Shown here piece after piece: positions 59,756 to 64,000 of a DNA stretch of 64,000 nucleotides (its first letter is position 1; each line of letters opens with the position of its first letter). The translations under genes were made by a program, and so were the position numbers. The stretch is from Roseibacillus persicicus (GTDB taxonomy: Bacteria > Verrucomicrobiota > Verrucomicrobiia > Verrucomicrobiales > Akkermansiaceae): NCBI RefSeq assembly GCF_014651675.1, contig NZ_BMXI01000003.1:71604-135603 (forward strand). The letters run 5' to 3'. The notes beneath the pieces were generated by a model. The model was not told the origin of the DNA. It worked only from the letters and a program-made list of their open reading frames with translations, and made no database searches.

Positions 59756-62368
59756 TTATTGAGCTTCCTCGATACGGAAGAAGTCCTTGCTCTCCGCTAG
59801 TGAAGCAGCGGGAATGGTGAAGGTGTCGACATTGTCGTAAGTCGCGCTCGTCACTTCGGCAAAGTCGGCAACGAGGTCATCGGAAGATGTTACCACGTAT
59901 CCGCTCCCACCGGGGGTAAAGGTCAGGAGAAGATTACCGGAGCCATCGAAGCTCACGCTGGTGATTTCCGGAGTGACCAAACCTACCGGAGTTGGTTTGT
60001 CCATTACTGGCTTGTCCGTTGGCTCGAGGTCTGTTGGGTCAATCGCATTGTCCGGATCGATGTAAACATTGTCGAAATACAAGGGAGTATTGTCAGGAGC
60101 ATTCTCGATTATCATGAAGGTGCTCAGGACATCAGTGGTCCCATTGCGGAAGCTGAAAGGAGCGGCCGCATTGGTGTCCGGAGTGAGGTCCACTACGCCG
60201 GTTTGGCCATCCAAGGATTCAACGTAGACCTTGACGGTATCGGTCGCATTGTTGGCAACCATCCAGAGATTGAACCAACGCCCCACGGGATGGGAGGGAG
60301 TATCAAACAATCCCCCACCATCCCGGACAGTCAAAAGGTTGGTGGCCCCTCTCATTGCAACCTGTAGCTCAAATAGTCCAAAGTCTGCTCCAGGTGCATA
60401 AACGTCGCTCAAGCCCACGCTATGGTCGACTCCTCCAGTTGGAATATAAACCTGCATGAAGATCGTGCCGCTCTTATCCGCCATCACTTGCAAGCCTTGA
60501 GCACTCAAGGATTTGTAGAAATGAGTGAAATTATTGGGAATGCCCGCAGGATGATTGAGCACCCCAATTCGGTCCCCTCCCGCGATAGGCTCGTCAACTA
60601 CCGTTGCAGCTGCCTCAACCCCATTGCTCCAACCATTGCGACCGGAGAATGTTTCTCCGATGACCATCTCGGCGCCTTCAAAGTTTTCCAAAAGCACCCA
60701 GCCCGCGGGCTGCTGAGGGAACTCAGCACCATTCACTGGACTTGTGCCCGCTTCGAGTTCGAACTTGTCACTGAAGCCATCTATGTCTGAGTCTGCAAGG
60801 TTGGGGTCGGTGATGTAAGGAAGTCCTGCAATCGTCCCATTGTCGGGGTCCTCATCTCCGTCGAGAATTCCATCACCATCGGTGTCGGGATTGACCGGAC
60901 TGGTCCCGGTGAAATCCATACCACCCCATGAACCAATGCTGTCTTCTACCGGATCCAAGTATCCATCGCCATCGGTATCCTCAAGGTCGGCCCGAGTTTG
61001 GGGAGTCGCAATGAACTCATCATAGTTGTCGAGGCCGTCATTGTCATTGTCCACGCCGAGGTCCCCATCGGAAATATCGTTGGGGTCAAGGGCCGCACCC
61101 GGCGTATTGTTGGCCAACTCGTAACCGTCGGTCATCAAGTCGCCGTCACTATCAGCTGCATTCGGGTTCGTCGACTCGTTGGAGTTCTGTGTATTCAGCG
61201 CTCCGGAGACTTCATTCCCATCGTTCACGCCATCGGCGTCACTATCCACAACCAGCGGATTGGTCGGACCGTAACCATGGTTCACGAGCGCGTTACTCGT
61301 TCCATCAAGCTCGGGTCCATCATTTAGACCGTCGCCATCAGAATCCGGATTATTGGGATCAGTTAGTGCCGTCTCCTCCCGCTCATTGGAAAGCTCATCG
61401 CCATCGGGGTCATCCCCTCCACTCTGAAGCGCAAGTTCTTCGGAAGTGAAAATTCCATCATTGTTGCCGAAGTATTGGTCCTCCCACAGATCGCGCAAAC
61501 CATCCTCATCGGAGTCCTCGGATGGAGCGACTAACAATAATCCATCCGCAGTGGTGAAGCGCCAAGTGGAGGTTGGGTCCCACCAGATACCAGCTGCTGT
61601 TTCCGTCCAGCCACTTACAGTAAAAGTAGCTCCAAACACCGCTCCGGGAGCCAGAGTCCAAGAGTCCCCCAAAGTCGAAGACGCTCCGCTGACGTCGATG
61701 ACGAAATCACCGTTCACCGTCGTGACGCCCGTCCCCGTGATGCTGTTGCTGACTCCCGGCGCTCCCACCACGAAGTTGAAAACCGCGTTGTCGATGAGCG
61801 TGGTCTCACCATTGTTGACCAGATTTCCGGTAAAAGTATTGAGGGGCGACTCGATCAAGAGAGCCCTCCCCGCAGCATCCCTCCCCGGGTTGGTGATCGT
61901 TGCCGAGCCCTCGATGGGCGAGAGTATGCGAATCACTCCCTGCTTGGCGTAGATCAGGGAATCAGACGCAATTGTCAGATTACCATCCAAAATCATCACA
62001 TCGGCTGAACCGCTAATGTGATCAATGCTCCCCCCGTCCAAGATCAGATCGTCTACCGTCAGAATGGCGGTATTGCCTGTTCCTTTATAAGAAAGACCAA
62101 TGACCTCTGCCGGAGCGCCTCCGTCGGAGATCGTCAGACTGTCTCCCGCGAAGGTGTAGCTATTCCCATCCGGGGGAGTACGCAACCGGTGACCGGCAGC
62201 CACCGTATAATCATTGCCAGCGGCCGGGGCTAGCCCGCCCGTCCAGATGCCAGCACTCGCGAAAGAGGAGGTTCCGCCCCCATCGGAGCCGTTACTAACA
62301 ATAGGTGCAGCTAAGGACGACGAGACTGCGAGTCCGTAGACTCCTAAAAAACAAATTGGTGTTTTCAT
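59756..62368 (-). CDS. Secreted protein with thrombospondin-3 repeats and S-x-DL ... FFR tail
   Basis: An 870-residue exported protein. Signal peptide (ends near SSLAA); an N-terminal beta-helix-like domain (about 25-270: NDYTVAAGHRLRTPPDG, LILDGGSIDHISGSADVM, NPGRDAAGRAL) that is clearly paralogous to the next protein upstream; about ten calcium-binding thrombospondin-3-type repeats (about 280-560, DSDGDGLNDGPE and variants); a beta-sandwich (about 565-775); then the C-terminal module (VVTSSDDLV ... KDFFRIEE). A large acidic calcium-binding adhesin or matrix protein is the best description; no enzyme motif is seen. Confidence 0.78.
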   Translation of the reverse strand: MKTPICFLGVYGLAVSSSLAAPIVSNGSDGGGTSSFASAGIWTGGLAPAAGNDYTVAAGHRLRTPPDGNSYTFAGDSLTISDGGAPAEVIGLSYKGTGNTAILTVDDLILDGGSIDHISGSADVMILDGNLTIASDSLIYAKQGVIRILSPIEGSATITNPGRDAAGRALLIESPLNTFTGNLVNNGETTLIDNAVFNFVVGAPGVSNSITGTGVTTVNGDFVIDVSGASSTLGDSWTLAPGAVFGATFTVSGWTETAAGIWWDPTSTWRFTTADGLLLVAPSEDSDEDGLRDLWEDQYFGNNDGIFTSEELALQSGGDDPDGDELSNEREETALTDPNNPDSDGDGLNDGPELDGTSNALVNHGYGPTNPLVVDSDADGVNDGNEVSGALNTQNSNESTNPNAADSDGDLMTDGYELANNTPGAALDPNDISDGDLGVDNDNDGLDNYDEFIATPQTRADLEDTDGDGYLDPVEDSIGSWGGMDFTGTSPVNPDTDGDGILDGDEDPDNGTIAGLPYITDPNLADSDIDGFSDKFELEAGTSPVNGAEFPQQPAGWVLLENFEGAEMVIGETFSGRNGWSNGVEAAATVVDEPIAGGDRIGVLNHPAGIPNNFTHFYKSLSAQGLQVMADKSGTIFMQVYIPTGGVDHSVGLSDVYAPGADFGLFELQVAMRGATNLLTVRDGGGLFDTPSHPVGRWFNLWMVANNATDTVKVYVESLDGQTGVVDLTPDTNAAAPFSFRNGTTDVLSTFMIIENAPDNTPLYFDNVYIDPDNAIDPTDLEPTDKPVMDKPTPVGLVTPEITSVSFDGSGNLLLTFTPGGSGYVVTSSDDLVADFAEVTSATYDNVDTFTIPAASLAESKDFFRIEEAQ

Positions 62369-62399
62369 AATTTTAAAATCGGAAAGAGGCAGGGAAATA

Positions 62400-62424
62400 C
62401 CCGGCGGCCCTCAAGCCGCCGGGC
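62400..62424 (-). terminator. Hairpin between the two paralogous envelope genes
   Basis: A perfect nine-base stem CCCGGCGGC/GCCGCCGGG with a six-base loop. The minus-strand tract after it (TATTT) is weak, so it could attenuate rather than stop transcription into the downstream paralogue. Confidence 0.55.
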
Positions 62425-62454
62425 AGAAGAATAGTGGTGGCAAAGGGAAAGGCT

Positions 62455-63360
62455 CTAGCGACTCCGGCGACGGAGCAGGGTAAGAAGGCCAAGCCCCCCC
62501 AAGAGAGCAGCGGAAGGTTCCGGAACCACGGTCAACAATCCGGTGGACTCGTCAAAACTGTAGAGCCCTGAGGACCAGGTATCGTCGCCATTGTCAGCAA
62601 AACCGCTCACGGTGAAAGTGCTGCCGAAGCTGGCACCACTGGCGAGGTCCCAGGAATCTCCCGGGCTCGAAGAGGCTCCGCCAAGGTCGAGAATGAAGTC
62701 CCCATCAACTACGGTGGAACCACTTCCGCTCATGGAATTGTTGATACCAGATGCGCCGATGAGAAAGTTGAAAACGGCATCATCGGAGAGCAAAAAGTTG
62801 CCATTGTTGACCAAGCTGCCGCTGAAAGTACTGGAAGTCGAAGAGAAGGACAGGATGCGCCCAGCTCCGTCAGCACCAGGGTTGGTGATGGTTGCACTGC
62901 CTGAAATGTCCGCAAGGATATTGATGGAGCCTTGCTTGGCATACATAAGGGAGTCTGAAGCAACAGTAATGCTGCCATCCAGATTCATCACATCACCTGC
63001 ACCACTGATGTGATTGATCGAACCATTGTCGAGGATGAGATTATTAACCGTAATGATTCCAGTGGTCCCGGTTCCTTTGTAGGAAAGACCGACCAAGTCT
63101 CCTGAAGGCGAGGCATCAGAAATCGTCAGGCTGTCACCAGCAAAGGTGTAGCTTCCGCCATCGGAGGGAGTGCGCATGCGGTGACCGGCCCCGACGACAT
63201 AGTCATTTCCGGCAGTTGGAGCGGTGCCACCCCAGATTCCTCCCGAGTTGAACGATGAGACACCGAACCCATCGGATCCTGTGCTATTGATCGTCGCCCC
63301 CGATAGGCTGCCGCAGGTGAGAAAAGTGGCTGGAATAAGTAGTTTGGAAGTAAGTTTCAT
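62455..63360 (-). CDS. PEP-CTERM envelope protein, paralogue of the neighbouring protein
   Basis: A 301-residue protein from the ATG at 63360. Signal peptide (MKLTSKLLIPATFLTCGSLSG), then a beta domain matching the N-terminal domain of the next gene almost motif for motif (NDYVVGAGHRMRTPSDG, LILDNGSINHISGAGDVM, NPGADGAGRIL). The C-terminus is a standard PEP-CTERM (VVPEPSAALLGGLGLLTLLRRRSR). So a shared domain is delivered by exosortase sorting in this protein and by another tail in its neighbour. Divergent from the ECF sigma gene at the right edge. Confidence 0.85.
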   Translation of the reverse strand: MKLTSKLLIPATFLTCGSLSGATINSTGSDGFGVSSFNSGGIWGGTAPTAGNDYVVGAGHRMRTPSDGGSYTFAGDSLTISDASPSGDLVGLSYKGTGTTGIITVNNLILDNGSINHISGAGDVMNLDGSITVASDSLMYAKQGSINILADISGSATITNPGADGAGRILSFSSTSSTFSGSLVNNGNFLLSDDAVFNFLIGASGINNSMSGSGSTVVDGDFILDLGGASSSPGDSWDLASGASFGSTFTVSGFADNGDDTWSSGLYSFDESTGLLTVVPEPSAALLGGLGLLTLLRRRSR

Positions 63361-63556
63361 TATTTTGAGTTCTTTTCCGACACCCGCCACAACTGGATCG
63401 CAGGCCTCGTATTGAAGAATGAGCCGAGATCGAAAAACCTTAGCGAAAGAGCTCAAAAAAAATTCAGAAGCAGCGCTTTTCGGTCGAAAAGGAGCTTTCA
63501 CCGCCTTTTTTCAATTTGGTTGCTAAGGTTTTCACCCCTTTTCATCATTACCACTG

Positions 63557-64000
63557 TTGAAGCCCTCATTCCAAAGCAACGAAGAAGCGGTCACTCATGT
63601 GCAGGAGCTCTTTCTCAAGCACATCGACGAGATTCGGGGGTTCATCCGAGCCTTTGCCCGCAACAGGCCGCTGGCAGACGATGTACTGCAGGAAACTTTT
63701 CTCACCATCACCGCCAAGGCCGACTCCTTCGAGCCCGGCACCAAGTTTCCCCAATGGGCCCGCGCCATTGCTCGCTTCAAGATTCTCGAACTCAGTCGTC
63801 GCGACACCGGTCGCCTCAGCTTCCTAACCGAAGAAGCCATCGAAGTCCTCGCCGGAGAAAACGAACAACCCGAGTGGGACGAAAATTTCGAGCCCTTGGA
63901 AGAATGCGTGGAGGAGCTCCCCGCCAGCATGCGAAAAATGATCGACCTTCGTTATCAGGCCGGCCGCAAACCCGCCGCCATCGCCGAACAAGTTGGCTGG
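63557..64000 (+). CDS. ECF-type sigma factor, partial (cut by right edge)
   Basis: A sigma factor of the same Planctomycetes/Verrucomicrobia group as the gene at 49670; at least 148 residues to the window end. Region 2 is seen as FIRAFARNRPLADDVLQETFLTI and WARAIARFKILELSRRDTG, region 4 as LPASMRKMIDLRYQAGRKPAAIAEQVGW. The start may be the TTG at 63557 or the GTG at 63599. The 200 bases between it and the divergent PEP-CTERM gene are AT-rich and should contain both promoters. A FecR-like gene is expected just outside the window. Confidence 0.85.
   Translation, partial: MKPSFQSNEEAVTHVQELFLKHIDEIRGFIRAFARNRPLADDVLQETFLTITAKADSFEPGTKFPQWARAIARFKILELSRRDTGRLSFLTEEAIEVLAGENEQPEWDENFEPLEECVEELPASMRKMIDLRYQAGRKPAAIAEQVGW

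Noticed and set aside
1-64000. CRISPR arrays and insertion sequences.
   Set aside because: No regularly spaced short direct repeats and no transposase-like reading frame were seen.

Overview
The window looks like a chromosome segment of a Verrucomicrobiota bacterium (inference). The reasons are two PEP-CTERM-tailed exported proteins, large secreted proteins with thrombospondin-type-3 calcium repeats, several extracytoplasmic-function (ECF) sigma factors with anti-sigma or FecR partners, and a C-terminal tail of the form S-x-DL-x-x-W ... FFR on many secreted proteins. Coding DNA is GC-rich and dense. The exceptions are the AT-richer gene at 17.2-18.2 kb and the non-coding block at 30-34 kb.

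Layout. 0-2.8 kb: a heterodimeric ABC exporter (left partner cut by the window edge). 3.0-8.5 kb: exonuclease, secreted protein, IF-1-like protein, SelB, a DUF3127 SSB-like protein and DAHP synthase. 8.5-9.2 kb: two copies of a long palindromic repeat. 9.2-13.6 kb: MsbA-like ABC exporter, PhyH oxygenase, MgtE and a short HPF-like protein. 14-17.1 kb: two secreted proteins and an ECF sigma/anti-sigma pair. 17.2-25.2 kb: a proteasome-like Ntn hydrolase candidate, a RimK/AstE-like/NUDIX operon, a secreted protein, MntR, a sodium symporter and RlmH.

25.2-34.0 kb is the most unusual part. Everything is on the minus strand. Read in transcription order it holds a promoter, a 71-codon ORF with a terminator, about 1.35 kb of highly structured non-coding RNA, and then an array of about 13 tRNA or tRNA-like genes. 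Interleaved with the tRNAs are a tiny split SEC-C gene, a GNAT acetyltransferase, an unknown basic protein and an HNH endonuclease. The array is followed by a slipin (SPFH) membrane protein and the RNA ligase RtcB. Several tRNAs are non-canonical: a class I tRNA with Leu anticodon UAG, a tRNA-Tyr with a collapsed D arm, Ser and His tRNAs with an altered T loop, and two Phe-like tRNAs with no acceptor pairing. The structured RNA carries a hairpin that copies the core of the 23S sarcin-ricin loop. I read the region as a candidate RNA-repair, tRNA-replacement or decoy island. I see no integrase, capsid or conjugation gene.

34-49.6 kb is mostly metabolism and housekeeping: a GH36-like glycosidase, parvulin PPIase, AvtA, peroxiredoxin, DUF2383 protein, SDR, a GMC oxidoreductase/cyclase pair, a GYF-plus-PH membrane protein, MutY, HU, SRPBCC and RlpA. 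49.7-64 kb is a cell-surface block: an ECF sigma factor and FecR-like regulator, a 1475-residue FG-GAP/S11-peptidase fusion, a laminin-G-like protein, a BNR-repeat protein, two paralogous envelope proteins with different C-terminal sorting tails, and the start of another ECF sigma gene.

A word TGTTAGA (reverse TCTAACA) recurs about 30 times across the window, inside genes and in tRNA spacers, using otherwise rare codons. No CRISPR array, rRNA operon or transposase was seen.
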